Below, piece by piece: positions 1 to 11,412 of a DNA stretch of 64,000 nucleotides (positions are counted from its first letter, which is position 1; each line of letters opens with the position of its first letter). The notes under the pieces are model-generated. The model was given only the letters and a program-made list of their open reading frames with translations, ran no database searches and was not told the DNA's origin. The stretch is taken from contig CM075728.1 in assembly GCA_037974335.1 (NCBI GenBank), forward strand, positions 112,339,476-112,403,475, given 5' to 3'. The position numbers were made by a program, and so were the translations under genes. Origin of the DNA: Prionace glauca (lineage: Eukaryota > Chordata > Chondrichthyes > Carcharhiniformes > Carcharhinidae).

Positions 1-1371
1 TTCGGTCAAGAAGCTAATTTTGTATCCATTTAAATACCTCACCCTGGATCCTGTGAGATTTAACTTTATGCAACAACCTACCATGCGGCACCTTGTCAAA
101 GGCCTTGCTAAAGTTCATGTAGACAACATCAACTGCATTGCCCTCATCTACCTTCTTGGTTACCCCTTCAAAAAACTTAATTAAATTTGTGAGACATGAT
201 TTTACACTCACAAAGCCATGCTGACTATCCCTAATCAGTGCTTGTGTCTCTAAATGCCTGTAGATCCTGTCTCTCAAAATACCTTCCAACAATTTACCCA
301 CCAGAGATGTGAGGCTCACTGGCCCGTAGTTCCCAGGCTTTTCCCTGCAGCCCTTTTTAAACAAAGGCACAACATTTGCCACTCTCCAATCTTCAGGCAC
401 CTCACCAGTGACTATCGATGATTCAAATATCTCGGCTAGGGGACTTGCAATTTCCTCCCTACCCTCCCACAACATCCTGGGATAAACCTCATTAGGTCCC
501 GCAGATTTATCTATCTTGATCCACGTTAAGACTTCCAGCACCTTCTTCTCTGTAATATGTACACTCCTCGAGACATCAATATTTAATTCCCCAAGTTCCC
601 TAACATCCATGCTTTTCTCAACAGTAAATACCGATGAGAAATATTCATTTAGGATCTCACACATCTCTTGTTGATCCTTTAGAGGCCCAACTCTCTTCCT
701 TGTTACTCTTTTGCCCTTTATGTATTTGGAGAAGCTCTTTGGATTCTCCTTTTCCTTGTCTGCCAAAACAATTTTGTGTCCCCTTTTTACCCTCCTGATT
801 TCTCTCTTAACTCTACTCCTACATCCCCTGTACTCTTCAAGAGATTCACTTGATCCCAGCTGCCTATGCACATCATGTGCCTCTTTCTTCTTCTTGACCA
901 GGGCCTCAATATCCTGAATCATCCAGGATTCCCTACTTCTGCCAGCCTTGCCCTTTACTCTAAGAGGAATGTGTTTACCCTGAACCCTGGTTAACACACT
1001 TTTGAAAGCGTGCCCACTTACCAGATGTCCCTTTGCCTTCCCATAAATTCCCCCAATTAACTTTTGAAAGGTCCTGCCTAATACCGTCAAAATTGGCCTT
1101 GCCCCAATTTAGAATATTAACTTTTGGGAAAGACCTATCATTCTCCATAGCTGTCTTAAAACTAATAGCATTATGGTCACTGGTCCCAAAGTGAACCACT
1201 TCTGTCCCTGCCCTTCCTTATTTCCCAAGAGAAGGTCAAGCTTTCTCTAGTAGGGCTATGCACATACTGAATGAGAAATTCTTCAACAAATTTCTCTCCA
1301 TCCAACCCTCTGATACTATGGCTGTCCTAGTCAATGTTGGGAAAATTAAAATCTCTGACTATTACCACCTT
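1..1371 (-). mobile_element. CR1-clade LINE, endonuclease end to reverse transcriptase (copy A)
   Basis: Reads leftward. The minus strand encodes the end of the APE endonuclease (SDHNAI at about 1170), the linker, and reverse transcriptase motifs including PEDWRVANVVPLFKKG, GNYGPVSLTSLVGK, QHGF and [11 protein letters not shown]. One open frame spans 14-1090 and overlaps the preceding endonuclease frame. The element is 5'-truncated at about 1371 and runs off the window on the left. The rest of the same insertion is visible in copy B (31037-33431). Confidence 0.88.
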
Positions 1372-2545
1372 ATTTTTTATGAGGAGAGATTGGATAGGTT
1401 AGGTTTGTATCCACTGGAGTTTAGAAGAGTAAAAGGCAACTTGTTCAAAACCTTTAAGGTCCTGAGAGGTATTGACAGGATGAATATGGAGAGGGTATTT
1501 CTTCGTGTTAGTGAATCTAGATCTGGGGTCACTGTTTAAGTGCAAAGGGTGACAAAATTCAAAATGCCGCGAGAGACCAAAAATGAGATTTATGCCGGCG
1601 AGATCGCACGATACCTTTGTCCCCACCACCACCATCCCATACCCTCTCCATAGATTTAATGCAGTTCATGTTAGGAAGGTCAATAAGGTCATTTAAAAGC
1701 ATTTAAATATCATTAGCAGACTTCCTTGCTTTACTGTCCCATCACATTTGGTATTTTCCGTTGGTGAGGTTTACAACACCAAGATGAACCAGAAAGGCAA
1801 AGAGACCCATGGGGACGCGCAGCTCAGTGTGCCCCCTGGGGGGGAGAGGGATATTTCCAGCAGTTCGCTGGTACTTCACTGGGTGTCAGTACGGGGCAAT
1901 GCCAGGAACAGTGCCATGAAGTAGTGCTGAGGGGAGGTGGGCTTCCTCTGGACAGAGGTCCGTGGGGGGATTCCCTGTTTCTGTGGGTTGGGTGCATCAC
2001 TGTGTGTCTGCTGGAGGGAGATAAGGTCCCTCTTTGGGACAGGGGGCTTTCTGCACCTGTGAGGAAGATCTTTGCTTTTATTAACAGTGTTAGATTGGCT
2101 TTCCAGAGATGGAGGGCACCCCAATATTTCAGTGGCGAGGAACTCTTCTCTGACATTTTTTCTTCAAAATGTTGGAAAGTATGGCAACAAAAGCCAGCTG
2201 TGCAGCACATGACTTTTCTTGCCTGAACCTGCACTTGGTTAAAAAAAATGGAAATTTCAGCCTAAGATGTCACTGATTAAGAAGGAATGTTTTCTCTTAG
2301 CGGGTTGTGAGTCTCTGGAATTTTCTTTCTCAACAGCAGTAGAAGCAGAATCTTTGAATATTTTTAAGGCAGTATTAGGTGGATTCTTCATTAACAATAT
2401 GTTGAAAGGCTAATGAGGGTGGGCAGCAATGTAGTGTTGAAGTTACAATCAGATCAGCCATGATCTTATTGAATGATGGAGCAGGTTCGTGGGGATCAGT
2501 GGCCTTCTCCTGCTCTGAATTTGTATATTTGTAATTGCATGTGCC
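1372..2545 (+). mobile_element. CR1 LINE 3' region split by a 0.73-kb insert (copy A)
   Basis: Positions 1372-1540 encode the C-terminal part of a CR1 ORF2 (YEERLDRLGLYPLEFRRVKG). The 3' part resumes at about 2275 and ends with the usual CR1 3' region, including the GATCTTATTGAATG stretch, near 2530. Between them, about 1541-2274 is an insertion I cannot classify; it contains several CpG-bearing stretches and no coding signal. This LINE sits tail to tail with the minus-strand CR1 on its left. Confidence 0.7.
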
Positions 2546-3159
2546 TGGTGGACTTTGACTGGTGTTTCAGCTGTTGCCCTTTGCCAGTATTGTACATATT
2601 TCTGTGTTGTCACCTCTGTAGTGAATAGACACACAAAGTCAACTTTAAATATTTAAACACAATATCTTTCATTCTGTAGCTACTTAAACAACAGTAAATG
2701 CCTGCAATTCATAAACCAAATACCCACTATCTGTTTCTTTACTCAATTTAAGGTTGATTCCAGCTTGAAATTAAAACCTGGCCAAGTTTTGTTGTTGTAT
2801 GGTATTTATTAGTCCTTTGGTCTCTTCTTCTTGGAGATGTTATCTCTCCTTGTGAGCTTGGTCCCTGGTTCTTCACACTGCCTTCTGAACAAGCTCTTTG
2901 TGTTCGCACAGATAAAACTCCAAAAGTTCCTTGGTAACCAGCCAATTAATTGATCAGAAACCCCAACTGCATGGTTCAATTAGACCAATCAAATACAGCC
3001 AGATAGTGGTATTGGTCACTTCAGACTCCACCATACCTCGGCCCCTTAAGTGCCTGTTGTTTGCATTGCATAACAAAGGAAAGACAGAAGATGGATTGAA
3101 AGTAGAACTCATTATAATGTGAATTTCATTTTACACTTGTGCAAGTTCTTGGAAACATA
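2546..3159. other. No recognised feature
   Basis: AT-rich intronic or intergenic sequence with no convincing exon, RNA gene or transposon signature on either strand. Confidence 0.5.
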
Positions 3160-3425
3160 ACAGGAACAGAAATAGGTAATTCAGATCTTTGAGCTTGTTT
3201 TTTCATTCAAAATGATCATGGCTGATCTTGTCATGTTCTCAATTCCACTTTCCTATTTGTTCTCCATAATCCTTCAATCTGTTACAAATTAAAAATCGGT
3301 CTTAACTCCACTTTAAATTTACTCAACATCCCAATATCCACTGCACACTGAAGTAGTAAATTTCACAGATTCAGAACCCTTTGAGAGAAATAATTTCTCC
3401 TCATCTCCATTTTAAATCAGTGTAT
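3160..3425 (-). mobile_element. CR1 LINE 3' end (copy A)
   Basis: Reverse-strand match to the CR1 3' terminal region: the reverse complement holds the 'atggctgatc' block and the upstream 'actctcaaag' type coding end. It is old and only a few hundred bases long. Confidence 0.65.
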
Positions 3426-3889
3426 AAAGGCATACGACTAATAATAAAAGTGAGTGCTAGGCAATTTTCCAAAAATTATGGCCCATGTCAGAATCTTCAA
3501 GTAACTGAAGAGTGTTAAATTAAATTTTTCATATAAGATGAAATTAAATAACTTCCATCTACATATTGTTCCTCTGTTCAATTGCTTAAAGCGTTATTGA
3601 AATAGTTGTTTAGATTTTAAAACCTGTGTGAAGATGAGAGAGGTATTAAGATAGTATGACATGGCATTCACAGTGACTTTATTTGAAAGAACAATTTGGT
3701 ATTGTTACTGTCCTTTGCTTCATCTGAAAGTATTTTTATTAAGTTACAGGGGGCAGATTGTCAAGATAATCAGATTAATGATTAATATTTGGACTGCATT
3801 GTTTCCTTATCTGAAATTGACTTTTGCTTTAAATTGTATTGCAATGTTGACTCAGTACAGTGCTCTACTTTGATAATGTCACACAAACA
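3426..3889. other. No recognised feature
   Basis: AT-rich sequence. I see no exon with splice sites and no identifiable repeat. Confidence 0.5.
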
Positions 3890-4855
3890 AATGAAACTAG
3901 GGCTTATAAAAAAAATTAGGGATACAACTAGATCCTAACAGAAGCTGTATAAAGTTGCAAGAAAAAGTAGCAAGCCTCAGGATTGGAAGCAGTTCAAAAT
4001 TCAACAAAGAAGGACCAAGAGACTGACTAAGAAGGAAAAATAGAGTATGAGAGTAAACATGCAAGTAATATAAATGCAGACTGTAAAAGCTTCTATGAGT
4101 ACATAAAAAGAAAAAGATTAATGAAGACAACTGTACATCTAAAATGAGAGAGTCTATAATAGATACCAAAGAAACGGCAGAGCAATTAAGCAACTTCTTT
4201 AATTCTGTCTTCGTGGAAAAAGTCACAAATAACTTCTCAGAAATTCTAGGGAACCCAGGATCTAATGAGAAGGAGGAATTGAAGGACATTAGTATCAGTT
4301 AAAAAATATTGCTAGAAAAATTAACGAAACTGAAAGGCAATAAATCTCCAGAGACTGATAATCTACGTCCCAGTGCACTAAAGGAGGTGGCCATGGAAAT
4401 AATGGATGTGTTGGTTATCATCTTTCAAAATTCTGTAAATTCTGGAACAGCCCCAGCAGTTTGGAGGGTGGCAAATATAATCACATTATTTAGAAAAGGA
4501 GGGAGGGAGAAAAAAGGGAATTACAGACTGGTTAACCTAACATCTGTAGTAGGGAAATGCTGGAGTCTGTTATAAAAACTGCACTTCCATATGGGACACT
4601 ACAACACAATTAAACAAAGTCAACATAAAAGGAAAATAATGTTTGACGAACTTAGTATTTTGAGGACATAACTTGAATAATAGATAAGGGAGAACCAGTG
4701 CATGTGGTATCTTCGGATTTTCAGAAATTTTTCATAAAGTTCTGCTTAAGAGGTTAGTGTGCAAAGTTAAAACATATTGGATTGGGGGTAATATATTGAC
4801 ATGGATTGAGAATTAGTTAGCAATCAGGAAATAGAGACTAGGAATATGTAAGAGA
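3890..4855 (+). mobile_element. CR1 LINE reverse-transcriptase fragment (copy A)
   Basis: Positions 4309-4575 encode a decayed RT segment (KLKGNKSPETDNLRPSAL, then VWRVANIITLF, then LVNLTSVVGK). Upstream 3890-4300 matches the linker region in broken frames, and 4600-4850 the palm region. Its 3' end appears to be the piece at 6088-6400. A Penelope-like element lies between the two, which implies that the Penelope-like element inserted into this LINE. Confidence 0.75.
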
Positions 4856-6087
4856 ACAGTGACTACGATGACACACAACCCTGCCACAGTAACCTCTGTA
4901 AGACATGCCAGATTATCGACACGGATGCCATCATCTCACGTGAAACACCATCCACCAGGTACATGGTACATACACTTGTAACTTGGCCAACATTGTCCAC
5001 CTGATACGCTGCAGGAAAGGATGTCCTGAGGCATGGTACATTGGAGAGACCATGCAGACGTTACGACAATGGATGAATGAACACTGCTCGACAATCACCA
5101 AGCAAGAGTGTTCTCTTCCTGTTGGGGAACACTTCAGGGGTCACAGGCATTCATAGAACATAGAACATAGAACATTACAGTGCAGAACAGGCCCTTCGGC
5201 CCACGATGTTGCGCCGACCAGTTACAAAACAATGACCCACGAGCCTAAACTAATCCCTTTTCGTCCATAAACCTATCCACAGATCTCTTAAACGCCCCCA
5301 AACTAGGTGCATTTACAACTGCAGCTGGCAGGGCATTCCAGTCCCTCACCACCCTCTGGGTAAAGAACCTACCCCTGACATCAGTCCTATAACTACCCCC
5401 CCTTAATTTAAAGTCGTGCCCCCTCGTGCTAGATTTCTCCATCCTAGGAAAAAGGCTATCACTATCTACCCTGTCTAAACCTCTAATCATCTTATATGTT
5501 TCAATAAGGTCCCCTCTTAGCCGCCTTCTTTCCAGCGAAAACAACCCCAAATCTCTCAGTCTCTCCTCATAGGATCTCCCCTCCATACCAGGCAACATCA
5601 TTCGGCCTCTGATCCTCGGGTAAGCATTCTCCAAGGTGGCCTTCGTGACTCACGACAGTGCAGAGTCACTGAGCAGAGACTGACAGCCAAGTTCTGCACA
5701 CATGAGGACGACCTCAACCAGGATCTTGGGTTCGTGTCACACTATCTGTTACACCCCTTGCCTGGGCTTACAAAATCTCACTAACTGTCCTGTTTGGAGA
5801 CAATACACATCTCTTGAACCTGTGCTTAACCCTCTCTCCACTCACATTGTCTGTACCTTTAAGACTTGATTACTTGTAAAGACTCACATTCCAACCATTA
5901 TTTCGTAAATTGAATTTGTTCTTTATATGCCCTGTTTGTGAATAGAATTCCCACTCACCCGATGAAGGGGAAGTGCTCTGAAAGCTAGTGGCTTGTGCTA
6001 CCAAATAAACCTGCTGAATTTTAACTGGGTGTTGTGAGACTTCTTACTGTGTTTACCCCAGTCCAACAGCAGCATCTCCACATTATA
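4856..6087 (+). mobile_element. Penelope-like retroelement, GIY-YIG end (copy A)
   Basis: The plus strand of 4860-5150 encodes a GIY-YIG-type endonuclease segment, recognisable by a cysteine-bearing start (CKTCQIIDTDAI), YIGET and a following LRQWMNEH. The 3' part (5640-6087) carries the tail common in elasmobranch genomes, with 'gatgaagggg' and 'ctgaaagcta' blocks and a closing 'cagcatctcc'. It is a broken fossil, interrupted at 5152-5640 by a CR1 3' fragment. Confidence 0.65.
5152..5640 (-). mobile_element. CR1 LINE 3' fragment inside the Penelope-like element (copy A)
   Basis: The minus strand encodes the last 129 residues of CR1 ORF2 (RSYEERLRDLGLFSLERRRL to RFFTQRVVRDWNALPAAVV), followed by a 3' end of repeated 'atgttct'-type octamers at 5152-5180. 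A possible 6-bp target duplication, GCATTC, flanks it. The coding part is undamaged, so this is one of the younger insertions of the nest. Confidence 0.82.
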
Positions 6088-6400
6088 GAGAACCTAGAAC
6101 AAGGGGTCGCAGTTTAAGGATTGAGGATAGACCTTTTAGGACTGGGTGAGGAGAAATTTCACCAACCATGGGATGGTGAATTTACGGAATTTATTATCAC
6201 AAAAGATTATGGAGGCCAAGTTACTGAATTTTTATGAGAGGGATAGATTTCCAGATACTAAAGGCATTAAGAAATATGCGGAGAGAGTGGGAGAGCATGA
6301 CGTTAGATAGAGTATCAGCCATGATCATCTTGAACAATGGAATAGTCTCGAGAGGCCGAATGGCCTACTCCTGCACTGATTTTTTAATGTTTCTATTCTG
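6088..6400 (+). mobile_element. CR1 LINE 3' end (copy A)
   Basis: Plus-strand CR1 3' terminal region ending in 'ggcctactcc' and 'tgtttctat' near 6400. It is most simply the 3' part of the LINE at 3890-4855, displaced by the Penelope-like insertion. Confidence 0.65.
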
Positions 6401-6668
6401 AAGAAAGAACTATGATCAGTTTACAACCATAAATTCCCTTTTATACCACACAAACTGATTGACTCTGGCCTCAGAAGATCTTGCTGTGTAAGTTCTACAC
6501 ATTCCATAACAATTACTTTAAATTATATATAGTACACATATGTAAGTTGTTCTTTTTGATCTTTAAGTAAATGTGCAAATGTATCTTTTAGACAAAGCCA
6601 TGTAGTATTATTTCAGTGGCATATTTCCTCGCCTGTTTTCATGACTTTTTAAAAATCTTTTTTTAAAG

Positions 6669-7007
6669 ACACAATAAATCTGGAGATATTTCAAAGCCCA
6701 TTGAAAGTATTATTAAATGAAGATGTTCTCCTGAAGTGCAAGGTAACTGGCTATGTTGGTGACACCATTGATCCAACAACTGTTGGAGTCCAATGGATGC
6801 TTGATGGGCAGACAGAAGTATATTCTTTCATGGGAGGCAGTCATGAGACAAAGCGACCTGGAGCAAACATTCCTGATAGTAATTTATTGAAGGGAGACGT
6901 TTCACTGTACCTTCCAAAAGTACAGTTGACAGATGAAGGAAAATACACTTGCAAAGTCTTCATAACTCCTGAACATGCAGAACAGACTTCAACAATGCAG
7001 GTCTCAG
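6669..7007 (+). CDS. B7-H6-like protein, V-set Ig domain exon (copy A)
   Basis: Single Ig V-set exon of 339 bp with both ends phase 1. The acceptor is TTTTTTTAAAG before 6669 and the donor is GTAAGT at 7008. The 112 full codons carry the canonical features: B-strand Cys in LLKCKV, the core Trp in VGVQWML, and the F-strand DEGKYTCKV. Between them are RPGA and LPKVQLTDEGKY, which match in place the RPGA and LPGIQL blocks I recall from human B7-H6 (NCR3LG1), an activating NKp30 ligand at the cell surface. No leader exon is visible to its left in the window. It differs from the copy B exon at four positions, all of which change the amino acid. Other B7 or butyrophilin relatives are possible, but the motif match to B7-H6 is the best I can make. 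Confidence 0.82.
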
Positions 7008-7734
7008 GTAAGTGTCTAAAAAAAACACTGCAGCACCTTCTTGTTACTTTTTGTTAAATGATATCAAATCTATAATTAATGATTATTTCCTCAGAGTCAC
7101 TCCTGCCTAGAACCCCATAACTTTGCCAGAAACATGGAAGAAAGCTTATTTAGAGACATATTTCTGTACCACTTCCTGTGGAAGTTACATGGCAGAGCCT
7201 CCTTCTGCCTTCTCAGCCTTGCCCTTTGCCTGAGATGTGATCCTCAGATAAAATCACCACCAGTCAGCTCTCCGCCTCAAAGGAGGGTGCTGCCTATGGT
7301 CATATGGGATTATGGTGATTTTAATTTTATTGCTTAACCCCATTATACATATGGAGTAGTGGGAGGGTCACAAAATTTAAATATGCCTAGCCTGTGTGTT
7401 CATTACTGTGGAGGTATCTCAGGTGCTTACATTCATTCTGAGACTGAATGCTAACACATTGTCACACAGATCTGTGTTCAAGAGATTGCTGCTTCTGCAT
7501 TTCCATCAGCTTCCTTTATAAGAAAAAATTTAAGAAAATAACTCATTTACATTGCTGAGGGCTTGATCAGACTCAATCTACATCTGGAACACACAAACCG
7601 CGTACAGCATGTCATTTTCCCTCTTTTTATAGCGAGCAACAATATCTTGACCTGCTACTGGGGAAAAGAAGCCAAAATGATCAGTATTGGGAGTTTCCAG
7701 ATAAGGTTATGAACTTATGAACTTTTACCATCAG
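7008..7734. other. Intron, no recognised feature (copy A)
   Basis: Start of the V-to-C1 intron after the GTAAGT donor. I see no repeat I can name and no exon. Confidence 0.55.
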
Positions 7735-9310
7735 GTTGTGCCTGTTTTCTGGCGTGAACTCGATAAAATCGGGCGTGAGGCGAGTAGTGTGATCTGCGCT
7801 GGCCTCCGTGCTTTACCAAGTCCCAAAAATGGATGTGATCACAACAGCCATTTAAATGCATTTGCATGTATTTAAATTGACTTAATGGGCTGCACGCCCA
7901 ACTTTACCAGAATGTCCCCTTTTACCACCACATTTGCCCATTCAGAATCGGCAAGAAACAGATGTGCTCCATAGATGTCTGCTTCAGGCATTCCAGTTCA
8001 TGAGGATGTAGGTGCCTTGCATCCGATGGCTCTCTGCATGAAATCAGTGGCAGGAATGGGGGAGGCGATGAAGTGGGGTCAGCTGCCTTTTTGCCTGAGA
8101 TCAGTGTGGGGGGAAAGGAGGGCTGTCCACTGCCACTCTGCTGAGATCAGTGGGGGTGAAGGGATGGTCTGCTGCCACTCTGTCTGAGATTGTGGAGAGG
8201 TGGGGGGAAGCTGGTGAGGAGCCCACGATCGGTCTGGGTGGTGGGGAGGGGTGAATAATGTGGGGTTGGGGGCGATGTCCATTAGGGCCAGGAGGTGGCA
8301 TTATGAGGCCCCGGAGGGATGTGGCAAGGTAGCAGCATTCTCCCTTTTTTTGCACATGGGCAGTTGGAGGCGCTGATCGAAGCTGCAGGATTTCGGGCGT
8401 GTTACAGGCTTGTGCAACACGATTCAGAATCGCTGATGTTCTTGCAGGCAGAGTGCATATGGGGGCGCCTCTGAATGGGTCTAAAACACCCCCAGTTTCA
8501 AGTCTGCCCAGCACTTCGAATAAAAATGGCAAAATAGGACAATAAACACGGTAAAGTCGAACATGAGGCCATTAATGCGATCCACGCCTGCATCCATTCA
8601 AATGGCCTCATTACCAAGACCCGGGAATGGCCACGATCCAATTTGGATCCAAAACGGGCACAACGGCAATTTGAAAGTATTTGCATGCATTTAAATTGAG
8701 TTAATGAACTGCCCACCCAACTTTATCAGCATTTCCCTGTGATCATTGTTTGGTGGGGCTTGGAGGGAGGAGGGCAGATTGTTGTCTAGTTGGTGGTGGC
8801 GGGGGGTGGATGGTAAAGAAGGGAGGCCACATCATTCTCTGGTGCAGGGGTTGGGGGGAGGCGGGTAAGATGTATCTCTGGGGGGCTGGGTACAAGGGGG
8901 GGGAAGGGGGTCCGCTGCCACTCTGTGGGCGATCGGTAGGGGGCAGGGGGCCGCAATTGATCTGCGTAGTGGGGGTGCGTGGATGGGGGGACAGTTATGT
9001 TGTGGGGTGGGGTGATGTCTATGGGGGCCAACGCTCCTGCTTTTTACTCCTGGGCCGCTTTCTCCACTTTTTGCAGTCCAGGAGCAATCTGTCATGCGTG
9101 AGATTTTTCAAATATTTTTCTAACTGCGCATGCATAGTTCAGAGATCCGATTGTTACAGATGTGCTACGCCCCTCCCACAGTGTGATTCAGACTCGCAAT
9201 TTTTTTCAGGTTAAGTGCGTACGGGGGCACCTGAGAGCAGATTTCCAAGTCGGATCTGAATTGCACCCAGATTCAGTATTTAGAATGAAAATGGTAAAAT
9301 CAGGCCCTAT
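7735..9310. repeat. GC-rich dispersed repeat, two tandem-like copies (copy A)
   Basis: Two related segments, about 7735-8540 and 8545-9310. Each starts with a 'cggtaaagtc'/'cgataaaatc' type block, contains 'gcatttaaat' then 'gagttaatga', and ends in G-rich sequence. A third relative lies at 56640-57060. There is no coding signal; the long frames here are by-products of the G-rich composition. It looks like an elasmobranch interspersed repeat of unknown class inside the V-to-C1 intron. Confidence 0.55.
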
Positions 9311-9483
9311 GTCTCTGTTTCCTCTTATTTGAAAATAAAGCTTGAAAAAAGACAAAGATTCAAATTTGTAAAGTTCCATTTCAATCCAGAAGTCATTTTG
9401 GTTTCTTGAAAATTCAATGACTTAGTGACACCATAAGTTGTATTCAAACTTGAAATGCGCCATTTGAGAATGCAGAAAGGGAA

Positions 9484-9825
9484 ATAAGAACATAAGAATA
9501 TAAGAAATAGGAGCAGGAGTAGGCCATCTAGCCCTTCGAGCCTGCCCCGCCATTCAATAAGATCATGGCTGATCTGTCGCTGCTCAGTTCCACTTTCCCG
9601 CTTTCTCCCCATAACCCTTAATCCCCTCTCTTATCAAAAACCCATCAACCCGCGTCTTAAAAAGATTTAGCGAGGCAGCCTCCACCACTTCAACGGGCAG
9701 AGAATTCCAGAGATTCACCACCCTTTGAGTGAAGAAGTTTCTTCTCAACTCTGTTCTAAACCGCCTCCCCTTTATCTTGAGGCTGTGCCCCCTAGTCCTA
9801 CTGTCTTTTTTGAGTGGGAAAGGAA
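9484..9825 (-). mobile_element. CR1 LINE 3' end (copy A)
   Basis: The reverse strand gives the last ORF2 codons, then the 3' region 'ggcctactcctgctcc' and 'atgttctt' repeats, near-identical to the 3' end of the CR1 at 22812-25157. This is a recently active subfamily within an intron. Confidence 0.85.
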
Positions 9826-9964
9826 AGGATTTGGTTCAAATCTTAAGATTTGCATTTTCTGGTTTCTCGTAACTTACCTGTAAAGTGCTACCTTGCCAGC
9901 AGATTGCTGTTATGTAATTAACCTACAAAATTTGCACATAAATTTATATTTGCTTTCCACACAG

Positions 9965-10285
9965 CACAACCAAACGTTCAATTATCCACACAATCCATTG
10001 CAATTCAAAATGGTTCAGAGGGGTCGGTGAGATGTGATGTTACTGGATTTTATCCTCAACAGTTGGACATCAGCTGGGTCAAGATATCGAAGTGGAGAAC
10101 AGAAAATGTTTCATTAGAAAGTTATACAAAACATTTTGTCAACAATCATGACAAAACGTTTAGTGTTTCCAGTCAGCTGAGGATTCGAGCAACAATGAAA
10201 GATGATGGTGCTAAGTACAGATGTGTGGTGGCGCATTCAACATTTCCTGATGGTTTCACAATTGAATCTGTGCTCAGTGTGACAG
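9965..10285 (+). CDS. B7-H6-like protein, C1-set Ig domain exon (copy A)
   Basis: A 321-bp exon, phase 1 at both ends, with acceptor TTCCACACAG before 9965 and donor GTGAGT at 10286. It encodes a membrane-proximal C1-set Ig domain: Cys in SVRCDVTGFYP (the CxVTGFYP block typical of MHC and B7 C1 domains), Trp in LDISWVK, and Cys in DDGAKYRCVVAHS. Potential N-glycosylation sites are NGS and NVS. At the E-strand, copy A reads FSVSSQ where copy B reads FNVSSQ, so copy A lacks one sequon. It joins in frame to the V exon 3 kb upstream. Confidence 0.85.
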
Positions 10286-10510
10286 GTGAGTTCTGCTATG
10301 GAAGAAATGTGAGTGCGAGGGGAGAGTGGAAGGAAGGAGAGGGGGAGGATTGAGTGAGTGAAGGAGGGGTGGGTGAAGGTAGGGGAGGAAATAGATATGG
10401 TGGATGCATGACAAAAAGGGTGATAAGGAATGAGAAAGGGTGGCTTGTATTTCATTAATCCTTTAATATTTTAATGACTAATTCATTAGTTATCCATTAC
10501 AGAGAGCCAA

Positions 10511-10860
10511 TGGCCGACTGGTATAATAGCTGGACCATTAATCCAGAAACTCAGCTAATATTTTGGGGACTCAGGTTCAGATCCAACCATGGCAGATGAT
10601 GGAATTAGAATTCAAAAAAAATCTGGAATTAAGAATCTAATGATGGCCACGTAACCATTGTCAACTGTCGGAAAAAAACAAATTGGTCCACTAATGTTCT
10701 CAGGGAAGGAAATCTGCCATCTTTACCCGATCTGGCCTACATATGACTCCAGAGCCACAGCAATGTGGTTGACTCTCAAATTGCCCTCAGGCAACTAAGG
10801 ATGGGCAATGAATGTTGGAAAGTCAGCTAAGCCCATGTTCCACGAATGAATAAAAAAAGT
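10511..10860 (+). mobile_element. tRNA-headed elasmobranch SINE (copy A)
   Basis: Starts with a tRNA-like A box (GGCCGACTGGTATAA) and B box (GGTTCAGATCC), followed by a body with the 'actccagagccacagcaat' segment, and ends in an A-rich tail. The two promoter boxes mark it as a pol III retroposon. It is not a functional tRNA: no complete cloverleaf can be drawn. Confidence 0.78.
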
Positions 10861-11185
10861 GCTAGACAATAAGGAGGACAGAGTGGAAGTGTGGCAGAGA
10901 ATTAAAATGATAGGTGAGTCAGGGTCATACTTGTGGATTTTCTTTACAATGTACTTAAGACCTGTGGGTGTTATTTAAGCCCATCCTAAATAGCCCTTGA
11001 GAAGGGCACTTTCATCAACTACTGCAGCCCATCTGCTACCCCCACAGTGCACTTGGGTGGGAAGCTCCAGGATTTATGACTGTGAATGAAAAGCAGTGCA
11101 TTTATGAGTCAGATACTATGTGAGTTGGAGAGGAGTTTGCAGATGGTGGTGTTTTCTTGTGTCTGCTGTCTTTGTTCTTATAGAT

Positions 11186-11244
11186 CAGGGGTCTTCAAAC
11201 TACAGTCCGCGGGCCACATCTGGATCGGAGTTTGGAGACCGCTG
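11186..11244. mobile_element. 59-bp hAT-type MITE (copy A)
   Basis: Inverted termini: left CAGGGGTCTTCAAACT, and right end reading CAGCGGTCTCCAAACT on the other strand. The flanks are TTATAGAT and TTCTAGAT, an 8-bp near-perfect target duplication, the length typical of hAT transposons. It has no coding capacity and is an extreme deletion derivative. Confidence 0.75.
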
Positions 11245-11412
11245 TTCTAGATGGTAGAGGTAACAGTCTGGAAGCTGCTGCTAAATAATCCTTGCTGCAG
11301 TGAATCCTGAGGATGGTATACAATGTTGCCATTATGTGGATTGGTGGATGGAGTGAAAATCTCAGGTGGTGGATGTTGCCAATCACTCAGGCTGCATTGT
11401 CCTAGATGGTAT

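Noticed and set aside
711-917. 68-codon hydrophobic frame, present twice (also 32771-32977)
   Set aside because: Antisense of the CR1 linker and RT frame; identical in both copies simply because of the duplication.
5245-5634. 129-residue protein ending in MDEKGLV as a host gene
   Set aside because: It is the C-terminus of CR1 ORF2, with the CR1 3' end directly behind it.
8750-9214. Gly-rich open frame of 154 codons and Pro-rich frames opposite
   Set aside because: Product of G-rich composition in the dispersed repeat. Its counterpart in copy B is not kept open over the same length.
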